64,000 nucleotides of DNA from Numida meleagris (GCF_002078875.1 NC_034409.1:15291111-15355110); one strand, 5' to 3'; numbered from the stretch's first letter, positions 48,889 to 61,832 are shown. Made by a program: numbers and translations. The notes: a model not told the origin generated them from the sequence alone.

Positions 48889-50607
48889 GGAGCCGCGGCT
48901 GTGGGGAGCGCCCGGCGCTGGAGCCGAGCCGGGGGAGCGCTGCTCAGCGGGCATTTAACTTCTGGAGCTGTCCCAAGTGCCGCGGGAGGGGAAGGAAAAA
49001 ACTCCCATCCGGAGTAATCCTTTCATATAGTTTTAAGGCTCTCCTGCAAAACTCTTCGGAAACCTGGCGCGCCGCCTCGTCGCGTTTTGCCCGACCGCTG
49101 CTGCTGGAAATGCCGACCCGTAACACGGAGCGCACTGTGTGCAGTTCTGCTCCTCGATGTTTATTTGGCCCCGGGTTGTTCGCCGGGATTTCAGAAATGA
49201 TGCTTTCTCTCTATGAAGCACAGACACATTTCCAGTAGCGCTCTGGATTTTTTTTTTTTTTTTGGTGAATTTTTACGTTTATTTTTTCACTCTCGTTTCC
49301 CTGTCTCTCTAAATATGCCCCAGCAGTTGAAGAGCAGGGGTTCCTCCCGGCAGCAGAACTCGCAGCTTCTCGTGGATAACTTGAACTGTTGATGTTATTT
49401 CCTGATGGGAAATGAGACAAAGTTTGTGCCACGCTGCTCCATTTTCTGCTGTGGTTGCCCAGGAGTTACTGCTGTTAGCACTGCTTCTGTGAGGACGGAT
49501 GTTCAGGGCTTGGAACTTCAATCAGACCACTCCCTCTCTTCCCTTGATATATTTACGAAGGGAATTTTTTTTTTTAAACTAAAGGAATATACTTAGTATA
49601 TTTACTATGTGTGCTTTGGTGTTTTATCATTAAAAAAAAAAAGCTGAGACCATGACAAATGTAGTAAGATTGAATTTGGAATACTGAAGGTGTCAGTAGC
49701 TGAGATGTGAATGTGCTGATGTTCAGCCCATCTCCACAAAGTTTACCTGCAGCAAGCACAGAGCCCATGGTTGCTCAGAAGGCATGCTGTTAGGTGTTGA
49801 AGCAGACGGGACCCCTGGCATTACTTCAGGTTCTTCAGATAGCCTATCAAAATTACAGATGTCAAAATTCTTAATGCTGCTTTTGACCCAGTTCATATGT
49901 AAAGGGAGTTTTTTTGATTCCAAGGGCTGTTTGTATCAGCCTGCAGCGTCTCCTTCAAGCCTAAGTTTTATAGTTATTTGAAAATCCATCCAGTAGTTAG
50001 TAACTGCAGGTGTACAACAAGGTGATCATTTCTGACATTAATTACCTGACTTATAACTAACCTTAGGACATCATTTACATGTTAATTTCTTTGTATGTAT
50101 CTCTGACATATTTTCAAAAGCCGCATCTGTTTTGCTTAAACAAGGAAAAAAAAAAACTTTTAAAAATGTTTTCTCATCCTGATAACTCTTGATGTCAAAT
50201 GTAGGGTAGGAATTTCCAAGGTGATTCCCTTCTTGGTGTGCTGCAGTGACAGCTTTTGATTGCAAAATCGTGTTTCAGACCTGAGTGTGAAATGATTGGG
50301 GCAGAGATTAACCATGAACAAACACATGGTTGTGATTCATCTGTAAAAACATTCCTTGGCTAAAGCTCTGGAAAAGTAGGGTTAAACAAAATTGTGAAAT
50401 ACAGTGAGGGTCAAGCGTGCAAAGTTCAGCAAATGCTGAAAATTCTTTCATAATTCAAATCAGCTATGTAGTTTCAGACATATGCAGAGAAATTATTTAA
50501 AAACAGTTAGAGTCACGTCATTAATTTTCCCTTGCTATCTACAGAGTTGTAATACCAATTTGGTCTCTAGTTTACATCAGTAGTTACCAGCTGATGATTA
50601 GTCTTTT

Positions 50608-50631
50608 GTGTGTGTATATATATATATATAT
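50608..50631. repeat. (TG)n(TA)n microsatellite
   Basis: A short TG run passes into an uninterrupted TA run of roughly eight units within copine intron 1. It is likely length-variable between individuals. Confidence 0.85.
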
Positions 50632-53600
50632 TGTTTTAAATATTTGTTTTGATTATAGTAAATAAGGGATCTTCTTCCAATTTGTACATGTGCTGTAGTT
50701 GGGTGGCAGGTGAAGCAGTGCAAGGTGTTAGGTTTCATGTCTGACTGCGCCACAAATTTCTGATTCTAGTCAATACTTTTACCTCTGTGGTGTTTTTTGT
50801 TGCTTGTTTTTACTTATTTTTCAGTGAAGATACAGCTTCTACTCACATTTTGGTGTGGTTCATCTGTTGGCATTTCATAAGTCGTTGTCCCTGGCATGCC
50901 CATGCTGTCCATGGGATCAGACTAGCTGGGTGTCAGTACTGTGCAGGTGGGATTGCAGTGCTTCATGTTCTGCAAGCCAGCCCGGATTGGTGCAGGGGCT
51001 GGAGGCAGCCTTTAGGAGAGGTGCATCTCACACGATGGGTGATATTTTGTCTATGAAAAATGCATTCAACAGATGCCTTGGATGTTAGTTGATACTCTTC
51101 TTGGGGTTTCTTTATGACTAAAAACCTTTCACATGATACTCGCTGCTTATTGAGTGCCAGCACTGGCTGTAGTTTTGCAAGTGCTAGAAAAGCAAGAAAT
51201 TAATTTTTCTAATTATTACTATTCAGTGTCAATCAAACAAAAAGTTTGGTCTTTTTCCAACACTTCTAAGTTGTAGATTTCCAAGCCTCTAAGATTATTT
51301 TTATCAGGAATCTGTATTCTTTGGCTCAAGGGCCAGATTTAATGTGGCATAACAACTTAAATGTGATACCTGGAAGGATCCTCTGATGTTGGCAGAAGTC
51401 CATGGTTGTCTGTCAGTTATTTTTGTAGCCATCTCCCTCTGTGCCCAGTAGCTCCCTCCATCATGTGCACAGGAGTGTGTCCATGGTCTGATGAAGACCT
51501 GCTACGCTGTCTGTTTTTTTTAAATTGCAGACTGGCATTGCTTTGGGTGATTGTCATGAGGTGGGAGATGGGATCAAGACCTTGACCCTCCAGTTGATGT
51601 GTAAAAGAGAATATAGGTTATTCTTTTATCTTTTACTCTGCTATTATTTTCCAACCAAAAAGTTTCTCTTTCTCCAAAGATGCATTTGCACAGCTCACCG
51701 ATTATAGGCCTGTGTCTAAACTTGAATCTGTGCTTACCAGCTGCAGGTAGAAACTTGTGGTCTCAAGTGAGCTTGTGGTGAGCTTCAGACTGTGTTAAGG
51801 GGAAGAAAGTAACAGGAACATTTGAGATTGCTCATCTTTTATGTGTGCCTGCCCTGGTGTGTCTACCAGAACGTGACCCTGTCTGGTCATATCCTTCGTT
51901 GACTGCAATCGAGTTAAATGTTGGAAAAGTGTCACAGTCTGTTCTCATCTTCCCTGCTGTCAGTGAAGTTACATACACAGTAGGATCTCAAGCTTTTCAG
52001 TTTTTGTCGTGATCAGTATAATGGTGATATCTGCTCCTAGTGGTTACTGGGTGGACTGACCTCGAGTATCCTGATTAAGCCACAGCCTTTTATGAAACCT
52101 TATATTGCAAGGAAGTAAAGAGTTTCATGGTGCATCATGTTAGTGTTTATTTACCTGCTGAATGAGGAGTTGTCAAACAGAATTATCTTCCTTATTTCTG
52201 CACATCTGTAGGAAAGTGAAGAAGTAGTTTGATCATTTTATGACTTCTAGTCATAAAGCCAAGTCTAAAGCCAAAACGTAGCATCGTACCGGACACTGTG
52301 AAGCAAATGAACTCTGTCCCAGCTGAAACCAGGACATGCATCAATTATGCTGTAGTTACCTGAGAGATGGTAAAAGTCTTGTAAAACATTGACATAGGTC
52401 TGCTAGGCTTTATGAAGGATCAAGTGAACTGTCCTCATCATTCCATGTTCATGCTGGATGGGTTCTGCACTTTCTGTATTCCCATGCCAGACATAATGTG
52501 CAGGAAGGCAGCGTAGACTCCTTATGATTGGTTCAGAAGTACAATTGGTTGTCTGTGCCTGGTTTGGATCAGTTCTAAACTGCTTCACAATTTGTACAGA
52601 AATTTAATATTAATGAATGGGATGAATGGAATTAAACAAATCCTATTCTCATTTATGAGAATAATCTAATTTCAGGTTTCTTCCATGGAGGAACAAAATG
52701 TACCGCCTCAGGATTTTTGTCTTTCCATTTGTATGACAGCCTAAAAGTCTTAAGCAGTTCCTTTCTAGTGGTTGTGGTACCCACAGCATGTTTAATTTTA
52801 TCGTTGATTGTCATGAGGACTGATTTCTAGTAAGCTCTCTTCTCTCCAGCCAGTATGCTTATCTCCATGTTTTTTCTTAGGAATCTGTATGGCAGAAAGA
52901 TGCAATGGTAAAAGATATAATAAATTATTTGAGCTTGTAACTCTGTGCAGTACAGAGCACAGAATATAAAATTCATCCTGATTCAAAGTCTGCTTTTCAT
53001 TTTCCTGCAGTTTTGTGTATGTGTGTCCAGGCTGGTTTCAAAATCTGTTTATCCACGTTTATGGATGGCTGACAACAGAAGGTTGATCTTGCACGTTTTT
53101 TCTTTGAAATGGAACCACCTAAACAGCCAGCTGGCTTCAAGAAAAATACATAAATGGGTGACAGCATCCATTGGATCAGTCATAGAGGTGTGCTCCTGAT
53201 AGACTGTGGTTTGGTTTTCCTATGTGTGCATGTATTTTTTTTAACTTTAGGCAAACGCACATTAATTATAAAATTTAAGGCAGATCTGTGGCCCTGTAGA
53301 TGCAGTCTTGCAGCTGTTAGGAGCAGTTACCAAGTTCTGTATCATGTGAAGTCTCAGGACTTGTCAGGTTTTGTCTGAACTTGTCTTTGCCTACTTGGTG
53401 CTTTGTTTGGATTTCCTTGGCTACAAAAGCAGTTTTTCTAATGGTCAAGTGGCTACTGTTTAGATAGTTTGTCTTGTGCAATGATGTGGCATAGCCATTA
53501 TTTTTCTGTAGATAGCCGTAGCAGGTAGTTGTTCAGTGCAGAGTAAGGTGTCTGACTGTCACAGAATGGTGTAGCGCGGAGGAGCACCGTGGGGACACAG

Positions 53601-55663
53601 GATGCAAGGTGGAGTAGCAGAGGCAGAGGGTGGAAAGAGGAGGTATGGGATGCCTGCGGAGGAGACCTCACCAGTGGTCTTTAAAGTAGTACAGACTTGG
53701 GATATGGGCAAAGCTGTTTTTTGGAATAATAATGAAACCAAAGAGCAGGAACCAGATAGGTGTAACAAACAAATATAGTAAGTTTGAGTGCAAAATGGAG
53801 TTGCAGACCAACAAAAAAAGATCATGGTGTAACAGTGCGTTGGAAAACTAGCCCCAAGTGGGGCTCAGAATTTGGAAAAGGAAACCATCAACATCGTAAT
53901 CCTCCTGAAATGACCTGATCCTCCACTGCTACCACCAGGAGCTTCCTCCTCCCCAGCCAGGATGCGGGATGCTTACTGGTGACTCACTGCTACACCCTTG
54001 CACAGCTGAAACCAACTATTCTAGGCCTCAGAAAGGTAATACAGGGGAAAGAGGAGAAAGGATTAGGTAGTAGGAAGTGTGTGTACAGCTTTAACTGTAC
54101 CAAGGCTTTCTCTATTAATTTTCCTCATTTTCTTTTCTTTCTTTCACTGCCTTTGTAAGCAATGCCTCCTCCCCCATCCCACAATGGCTGAGAGGGAATA
54201 TTACATTCATTGTATAAATTCACTTTCTAAATGACTTCTTTGATGTATACCCTTTAAAGAATTGTTTCAGAAAAACTGTGTGAGAACAATTTCTGTGCTT
54301 TAAACATTATTATACATTATGTTAAAACACATCTAAACTAGAACAGCATCTCCATGGATTTGGATCAACTGAGTAAAAGTAGCTGGGAGAGGACCAGTGA
54401 GCTGACCTTAGAATGAACTGCCAGAGCTTTGGACTGCCAGGAATCCTCAGTGCCGTCCCCCACGATACGAATCTGGAAGCTCAGAGCCACAGTCTGTTTA
54501 CACGTCCAGCCTTAAAAATATTAATGTAGCAGGTTCATTCTGTTGTTTTCAAGTGATAATTGGTGTTGTGCTGAAGGAGAGTTCAACCAGTTTGTGATGT
54601 GAGCTGTTTGCTCACCTCAGCCAAAACCAGGATGTGTTCATAAATGGACTTTCTTTTGTTTAAAATGGAACAACTCAACTTTCATGTAGGTCTGCTTCAT
54701 CTGCACAAGCCTTTCTTCGTTCCTGTCAGTTTCCACAGACAACTGCTGCAAAACCACTGTTTTGTTGATGGTTTAACCCCTGAGACCAGTCAGCAGTTTT
54801 AATAGAGGTATTGTCCTAAAACTGTTTTTATACATCTAGTCAGATAATATTTTTTGTGTGTTGTCATAAAAACTTACATAAGCTATGCTGCTCCAGTCGT
54901 CCTCCCTGCTTCCCTCTTTCTCCAGAGAGAAACACTTCTGAACCAGGATGTTTTGTAATCTGATGATTAATGTTACTTGGGAGGCTGACAATTATTTCTT
55001 CATCTTCTTGTGAACAAGAAGAGCCAGTTACTTCTCCAGAGGAATATTGTGGATGTTTTCTTAAGCTTGCTTATCAGAGATATGTTTACTTTCTTCAAGT
55101 GCCTCAAAGAGTGGAGGTAATCAGAGCAGATCATCCTAACTGCCTCTTGGTCAGGAGAGCCACCATTTTCTCACCTCCAGGCCTTTCCTAAAAGAAGCAG
55201 TCATTCTGACAAGGAGATAAAATTTTGAGAAATTGTCTGATCTACTCTTAGGTCCAGGGCATTTTGAATCTGGAGGCTAATAGGTTCTTTTTTGTTGTTT
55301 CCTGACAGAATATAGGAGAGTGTAAATAGCTGGGGAAAGATGATTGCTTAAGCTAGCATTACAACTGAAAAGAATATTCAGTAAATTACTCTGCAAGAAG
55401 TCAAGTGGGCTCTTCACTTAAGTAGATTGTTTGGATCGTGTGTTGCCTTACCTAGGGCTGACCGTTGGAAGTCCAGTGGTAGCAATTAAGGTTGAGAGAC
55501 ATTGACTACTGTGATATAAAACAGTTAAAATAAAAATAGTAGTGAAATAGATACAGTTCTGAACAAAAAAAAAAAAAAAAGGAAATTTGTTTTTCAGGAT
55601 GTTCTTTGAAAAAAAGATACATGGGCCTGATATTAAAGGAGAAAATACATTTGTTTAATGAAT

Positions 55664-56075
55664 TGTTGTGGTTTAATTCTGGCAGGCAGCTCAGTGCCAC
55701 ACAGCTCACTGCCCCTGACCCAGGGTGCAGGAGGGAGTTGGGAAGGTGGAAGTGAAAAAACTTGTGGGTTGAGATAAAGGCAGTTCACTAGGTAAAGCAA
55801 AAGCTGCGCATGCAAGCAAAGCAGAACAAGGAATTCGTTTGCTACTTCCGTTCAGCAGGCAGGTGTTCACTACTTCTGAGAGAGCAAGGCTCATCATGTG
55901 TGATGGTTTCTTGGGAAGACAAATGCCCAGCCTCCTTGCTGGAAGGGCAGCATGAGAAGCTGAAAAGTCCTTGGCTCTGTGCAAGCAGTGCTCAGCAAAA
56001 AACCGTGGGTGTGTTATCGCCACAACTTTCATTACAACTCCAAAACACAGCATCATACAAGCCTCCCCATGGAGT
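55664..56075 (+). mobile_element. LTR-like copy A (avian endogenous retrovirus), shortened
   Basis: The copy begins TGTTGTGGTTTAATTCTGG, then GGCAGCTCAGTGCCACACAG, a TTGAGATAAAGGCAG stretch, AAAGCAAAAGCTGC and AAGCAAAGCAGAACAAGG. It ends with CTCAGCAAAAAACCGTGGG...CAAAACACAGCATCATACAAG. This order resembles a solo LTR family common in birds. The middle part seen in copy C is missing, so this copy carries an internal deletion. No internal retroviral genes are present. The family name cannot be assigned from sequence alone. Confidence 0.65.
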
Positions 56076-56187
56076 AATTCAAGTATACTCTGAGAAAAGT
56101 GATGTATGCTCATATAAGAATATATTATATTTAAAATACATGCTTTCTAAAAATTAAAAATCAGTCTTGCATAGGCAACTAAATTTT

Positions 56188-56409
56188 GTGTTTGCAATCC
56201 ACCTGATGCTGCACTTCCTGGTAGGCAGTGCAGCACCACGCAGCCTTGCACTTCCTCTACCTCCCGACGGGACGTGGGGGGGAGTTGAAGAGGTGGAAGT
56301 GAGAAAACTGGTGGGCTGAGATAAAGACAGTTTAATAGATAAAGCAAAAGCTGCACACGCAAGCAAAGCAAAATAAAGAATTCATTCAGCACGTCATGTG
56401 TAATGGTTA
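56188..56409 (+). mobile_element. LTR-like copy B, 5' part only
   Basis: The copy repeats the order seen in copy A: GGCAGTGCAGCACCACGCAG, GGTGGAAGTGAGAAAACTGG, TGAGATAAAGACAGTTTAAT, AAAGCAAAAGCTGC and GCAAGCAAAGCA. It breaks off at GTAATGGTTAC, where copy C begins. It is diverged from copy A and is not an exact duplication. Confidence 0.6.
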
Positions 56410-57240
56410 CAGGGGTGGGGAGGGGTGGGGAATGAGGTGGAAGAAAAAGAAACAAGACAAAAAAATGCCTTGTGGGTTCGAGACAGGAGCAATTTAATGA
56501 AAGAAGAAAGCAGAGGCTGCATGGAAGCAAAAGGAAAAAAATTATTCTATACTTCCAGTCAGCAAAGTTCGGTCACTTCTTGTGAATCAAGCCCCTCAGG
56601 ACGTGTGCTGATTGCTTGGGAAGGCAAATGTTTTTGTAATCAGTGTCCTTAGTTCTCTTTCTTTCCCACCTCCCTCCAGCTGTTATTGCTGAGCATGACA
56701 GCGTAGGGTACGGAAAATCCCTTTGGTGGATGGGTGGCTGCATCCCCTCCCCACCTCTTGCCCACCGACAGCCTATGGCTTTGTGTTGGAGCCAGCCCTG
56801 CTCAGCGGTAGCCAAAACATCTCTGTGGTGTCACGGCTGCTCTGGCGACACGTGCAGAGCACAGAACTACATGAGCTGCTGTGGGGAAAGTCAGACCATC
56901 CCAGCCAGACCCAGGACACTTGGGAAGACAGATGTCTTAACTCTTTACCACCTCCCCCACTTCTTTCTTTACCCCCAATTTTATAGTTAAGCCCTATACC
57001 ACATCTCTGTCTGCAGTTTGGGTCAACTGTCCTGGTTCTGCCTCCTCCCAGCTCCTTGAGTAACACCAGCCACTCGCTGGCAGGCAGCACTTCTTAGCTG
57101 AAAATAGTTTCAACCTGTGCAAGCACTGCCCAGCAACAAACCATGGGTGTGTTATCACTGCTATTTCATGAAAAATCCAAAATACAGCACCATACACGGC
57201 TCTGTGAAGACAATTAATTCCATCCTAGCTGATACCCAGG
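56410..57240 (+). mobile_element. LTR-like copy C, longest and most diverged
   Basis: The copy starts at a GGGGTGGGGAGGGGTGGGG run, repeats GTGGGTTCGAGACAGGAGC and GGCTGCATGGAAGC, and continues into the part missing from copy A (GAGCATGACAGCGTAGGG, CCCTTTGGTGGATGG). It ends with AACAAACCATGGGTGTG, CCAAAATACAGCACCATAC and CCATCCTAGCTGATACCC, like the end of a solo LTR. The open frames of 60-115 codons here are chance. Confidence 0.6.
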
Positions 57241-57252
57241 ACGCTTTGTTTT

Positions 57253-57830
57253 CATAGAATCATAGAATTAGCTAGGTTGGAAAAGACCTACAAGATCATC
57301 CAGTCCAACCATCCACCTACCACCAATAATTCCACTAAACCATGTCTCTCAACGCTATATCTAAACGTTTCTTGAACACCTCCAGGGACGGTGACTCAAC
57401 CACCTCCCTGGGCAGCCCATTCCAGCGCCTGACCACTCTTTCAGAAAAGTAGTATTTCCTAATGTCCAGCCTAAATCTCCCCTGGTGCAACTTGAAGCCA
57501 TTCCCTCTCATTCTCTCACTAGTCAGAAGAGGCTGACCCCCAGCTCATTACAACCTCCCTTCAGGTAGTTATAGAGAGCGATAAGGTCTCCCCTGAGCCT
57601 CCTCTTCTCCAGACTGAACAATCCCAGCTCCCTCAGCCACTCCTCATCAGGCCTGTGCTCCAGACCCCTCACCAGCTTCGTCGCCCTCCTCTGAACACGC
57701 TCCAGGGCCTCAATGTCTTTCTTGCAGTGAGGGGCCCAAAACTGGACACAGTACTCGAGGTGCGGCCTCACCAGTGCTGAGCACAGAGGGACAATTACTT
57801 CCCTACTCCTACTGGCAACACTATTTCTGA
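57253..57830 (-). mobile_element. CR1 LINE 3' end with ORF2 C-terminus, inverted
   Basis: On the minus strand, 57771 down to 57523 encodes an 82-residue remnant starting [15 protein letters not shown] and continuing [19 protein letters not shown] and [15 protein letters not shown]. This is the C-terminal end of the CR1 reverse-transcriptase polyprotein. The rest is the CR1 3' UTR, ending at the left in the CATAGAATCATAGAATTA repeat. The element is 5'-truncated, lacks endonuclease and reverse-transcriptase domains, and cannot move by itself. Confidence 0.96.
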
Positions 57831-57880
57831 TACAAGTTTCTTAAGCACTGATACAAGTTTCATCAACACTATTTCTGATA
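57816..57880. repeat. Local duplication at the inner edge of the CR1 copy
   Basis: CAACACTATTTCTGATA occurs at 57816-57832 and again at 57864-57880. CTGATACAAGTTTC also occurs twice between them. The arrangement suggests a small tandem duplication at the point where the CR1 element broke off. Confidence 0.85.
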
Positions 57881-60800
57881 GGAGTTTTCTTACGTGTAAT
57901 CTGAAGGTGAAGAGAAACAGGAAACTTTAGCACCTGGAGAGATTCTAACAAATCCATCTGAAGTAAATCTCAGTTTTATCATCAGGGGTTTTAGTTTAAA
58001 ACAGTGTGTAAACAGGTATTTCTCCAGTAATACAAACAGTTTTTTGAAACTAGAGGAACAGACTTTAAAATATTCAGTGCTGTAGTTCCTGTTTGTTCTT
58101 CGGTGCCAAATTTCTGTAATTTCTGGTGGAGGAATTGAATTTACTTCTGCATAGCAGTTAAGTATAACAAAGGGTTAAATTTAAAAGCTTACAGAACAGG
58201 AAGTTAGTATACTGAACATTAAAAAAAGTCAAATTTGAAGCAAATTATATGTGAATTAGGTGAGTAAATACTAGTTTTTAAGGTAGAGCTGTCTTTCTCA
58301 ACGTATATGTTATACGTATATTACATTCAGATCATACAAAGCCATATAGCAATGATTTCTGTTCAGCAAACACTGCTAACTTGATCAGTGGATCTTAAAG
58401 AATCTGAATTATAGACAAGATCTTCAAGTTTTATGCTAAACACACTAAACATAGTCAAGAATTTTTTGAAGGAAAGCACTGGGCAGAAACTGTCATAGAC
58501 ATACTGACGTGTTTGTGGAGTTCATGAAACTGCATGAACAAGGTGATTCCACACAAGGCATTTTAACTTTTCTTCTTTACTCTTTTTTTTCTCCTTGGGA
58601 AATTGCTCTCATTATACAGATAAAGAAATCTTTATTCCAGTATTTCTGATCTCCTCTGTACTTTCCAGAGCAGACTAAGTAGGTGTTATTGCCATGGCTC
58701 CTATTGTTTTTTCTTCCCTTAGTCATCTATGCTCCTGCAAGTGTATTGGAAGGTGCAAAATGAATTCCTTCAGGATCTGTGACTGCAGAATAGCACTTTC
58801 TGCACAGATATTCCCAGAGTTCTTTGCGGTAGGTGTTTGATGTACGTGTTTCTCCAGAGGGAAAAAAAATCCACATGATTTATAGTAATTTCTTTTTGTT
58901 TTCTTTTTGCATTGTTTATCTGCACTATTTATCATAGGGGGTATAGAAAGAATATCCTCACTATGTTCAGTTGAAATACAAGTCTGTTTTTCTGGATATT
59001 TTGATTAGGAGGAAGTAACAAGTTTTTGGCTTTTCTTGCTTTTGAATTTGTGAACTTTCCTGAGAAAATAGTGTACTGCCAAAGAGAATGCTTTTGTAAG
59101 CAAAAAATTTTCTGCTCAGACTATTAAGGGGATAAGGACTACGTGAAGTTCTAGAAATACATCCAACTTTCTTTCTCCTTTTGCTCTTAGCACTTCTTTT
59201 GGTTGCAGATTGTCCTGTGCTTTTGTGACTTGCAGTTTTCATACATTTAAAGGAGCATTTTGATTGTTTTCCCACTAAAATGAAAATACACTGAGGAAAT
59301 TATGCAGCCTCTTGAGCTGTTAGATGAACAAAACAGACCTTTCTTTCCTGTTGACATAGGCCTCTTAAGTTCCCTTTGAAGCCTACGTTGCTTGAACAGC
59401 CTGTTAAGTTCTTGTGTTGATATTTTAGTTGGTTATTAAGAATTTGGAAAATCAGGTGTCTGCAAACTTTGCTGAAGACACTTTTTATTTATGGTAAAAT
59501 GTACAAAGTGTTGAATTGAAGATATTACAAGCTGTATCGGTTCAAAGCTGTGCATTGGCGATGCTTACTGAGCTGAACTGTGATGTCAGACTTTGATATC
59601 TCAATCCTTAGAATCCTTTCAGGGATGCTGATTGTATTGAAGTGTTCTTAGTTCATTAGGTCCCTGACAGCGAATGCTTAGTGGCTGGGAAAAGCATGAG
59701 CATGGGAGGCCTATGCTATGAGCTGAGGTGCTATTTCTTCCATGTAACTCTTAATCCTGAAATTTTCTAGGTTTGTAGGAATGCATTTTTGGATAATAAA
59801 AACAATTCCAGTTGCCATGAATTAATGACGTATCAAAGTATGTATAAATTAAAAAGGAAAAGAAGGCAATTTTTGTTTGAGATTGGCAATTCTGATATTG
59901 CAAAACCTCCTGTACTGTGTTTTGAAGCTGTTTGTGGTGGTCATTATGAAATAGATTTGTAATTACTGTTTTCACTTGCTTTGTTAATATTTCAATTTAT
60001 ATTTGCACATTGTTGCTTAAGATTGACTCCAGTCTCTCTCAATATAATTAAATGGGTATGCAAAAATCCCATTCTGAATAAAGAAGATCTGAAGAATGTG
60101 CAGGCTTTAGATTCATTCACAAGTAATAACTGTAATGATTTGGCTAAAATAAGTGAAAGGTTCTTTTAAAGCTGTCCTTTTCATATTGCCTGTTCTGAAC
60201 TGTGGATTTGGCAGTACCTAAACTGAGGACACAGTATCTTTTCCTTGAAGTGTAAATGCACCGCTTAGAAAACCTGCATTTAGCAACGTATTCATATGCA
60301 TTTCAACACTATGCAGAGGCATGAAACTAATGTGATTTAGACCTGAATGAGAGTAATAAATGCTGACCTTTAGAGAGGCTCACTAATTATTAAAAATAGT
60401 AAATTGTAAGGGATGTAAACTGGTTATTTAATCTGTCTCTTGCTCCAGGGTAGGATCAAAGAACTGTTCAGGACTTGCAGCTACCTAACTTGTTCTTAAA
60501 GATATTCAGGGGCAGAGATTTCATATCACGTCTGGCTACCTTTAACCAAGAAAGATGGTAAAACAATGGAATAAAGTTCAACTTAAGCACTTGAAGTACA
60601 GAGAATTCAGCTTAAGGTCAAGCGTGTTCCTACTTGTTCTGTCTACCTGGGGATCAGCATCAATATGTAGCAGTGTTTTCTTTGTAGGTATATTCCACAG
60701 ACTTCTCATTATTTCTGCCTAAAACTTTATTGCTTTATTGCTTGAATTGAATGTTGAGTATTAAGAAGAAAACATGACTAGACTGAGAAGTTTCCAAAGT

Positions 60801-61523
60801 GGAATTTTCATTTGTTTATTCCCTTTTTCCTCAGAAAGGCACAAGATTTTTGGCTTGCATTCAATTCATGGCCTGTTGTGATACCTAGAACCATTTCAGC
60901 ATTGCTGCTGTGTATCCACCTTTTCTTTATTTGTTTTCTGTTGTTCTTGAGTAATACCAAACCTAGACTAGCTGCCTAAGTTTAATAGCTTTTTCTTGTT
61001 CAGTGATTTCCATCATTGGAAAATGATGGTTTTCAGACCATTTTTTGGCTTGTCAGAATAATTTAAACTTTATTGATTTGTGTATTTGAATTTTGGATGA
61101 TGAAATATTGATAACTGTATTCTGAGAATGGTTTTGTGGTCAGTCCTACTTCTCTAGACTTATTGGTAATAATGAGTCTCCTCATTTGTGTATGATTCAC
61201 AGCTGGCTGAAGCATGGCTGATATTAGGTCTTGTAACAAAGAAACTTTTCTTCCAACTTTTTCCTAGGTATTTTGTAGGTATTTAGAATTTTCCTGTTTC
61301 TGTTTCCTGTGTTCTGTTTACCTGTTAGTTTTGTTTCGTCTTACTCATCCACACCAGATTCTTTAGATATTTGGTAATGGCTCTGTCATAACCATTCTTT
61401 TAAATAAAGTACACCGTTTTTTAGTTCAGCTAGCATGTTAATCTGTGGTAGAAGTTTTGGATCTAAAGTTACTTTTGTTTTTGATGTATCTTGTATATGT
61501 TAATGTGCTTGTTTTGTTTTTGG

Positions 61524-61582
61524 TTTTTACTTCAAGACATCATTCAAACATTCAAAATTTTGCTTTTTACTTCAAGACATCA
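61524..61582. repeat. 19-bp direct repeat spaced by 21 bp
   Basis: TTTTTACTTCAAGACATCA is present at 61524-61542 and exactly again at 61564-61582. The spacer contains CATTCAAA twice. It lies about 210 bp before copine exon 2. The length would suit a target-site duplication, but the spacer is too short to be an element, so a slippage-type duplication is likelier. Confidence 0.85.
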
Positions 61583-61791
61583 GAGTACTTAAGCTAAGAT
61601 TTGCTCAAATCCAAAATATATAACAAAAACAAAGGTGAGAAAACTCAACTGATAGTGCTGACTGACTTTTAGTAAAGGTTATGAGTTAGAAGGGTAGAAA
61701 ACTAAGCAGATTCTTGATCGATATCATTAAAAATATCTGCAATGGTATCTTCTTTTTAATAAGATTACTTTTCTCTCTCTTTTTTTAACAG

Positions 61792-61832
61792 AAATCTTTT
61801 GGACAGAGATACATTTTCTAAGTCTGATCCGA
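61792..61832 (+). CDS. CPNE8: Copine exon 2 (best match CPNE8)
   Basis: The exon has 41 nt between a T-rich tract with AACAG and donor GTAAGT. Joined to the AG of exon 1 it reads RNLLDRDTFSKSDP plus a first base A. This is the first C2 domain's calcium-binding loop: the Asp of LLDRD and of SKSDP are typical C2 ligands. The leftover A agrees with Ile in CPNE8 (SDPI) and excludes the Leu of CPNE5. The next exon is not found up to 64000. Confidence 0.88.

Larger units (their letters stand above)
48010..49150. promoter_or_regulatory. CpG island covering the copine promoter and first exon
   Basis: Base composition changes abruptly from AT-rich to GC- and CpG-rich near 48.01 kb and returns to AT-rich after about 49.15 kb. 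The island holds GC boxes, a CRE palindrome, the copine exon 1 and the start of intron 1. A TATAAAA at 47967-47973 lies just outside and is probably unrelated. Such islands usually mark broadly active, dispersed-start promoters. Confidence 0.88.
48714..61791. other. Copine intron 1, about 13.1 kb
   Basis: The intron runs from donor GTGAGG to acceptor TTTTTTTAACAG with matching phases. It contains a 34-bp tandem duplication, a TG/TA microsatellite, an LTR cluster at 55.66-57.24 kb, an inverted CR1 at 57.25 kb and small direct repeats at 57.82 and 61.52 kb. The segments 49.2-55.6 and 58-61.5 kb are AT-rich with no recognised gene or named repeat. Confidence 0.8.

Noticed and set aside
48193..48954. 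253-codon minus-strand and 240-codon plus-strand open frames in the CpG island
   Set aside because: Stop codons are rare in such GC-rich DNA. Both frames are Arg/Ala/Pro/Gly-rich with no motif, and they overlap the true copine exon in other frames.
53560..54180. Possible LTR or other retroelement in copine intron 1
   Set aside because: The composition shifts and it contains purine-rich blocks, but I found no paired ends, no target-site duplication and no match to the LTR copies further on.
55706..57197. Several 60-135 codon frames on both strands
   Set aside because: They lie within LTR-like repeat sequence, show no retroviral protein motif, and do not match each other between copies.
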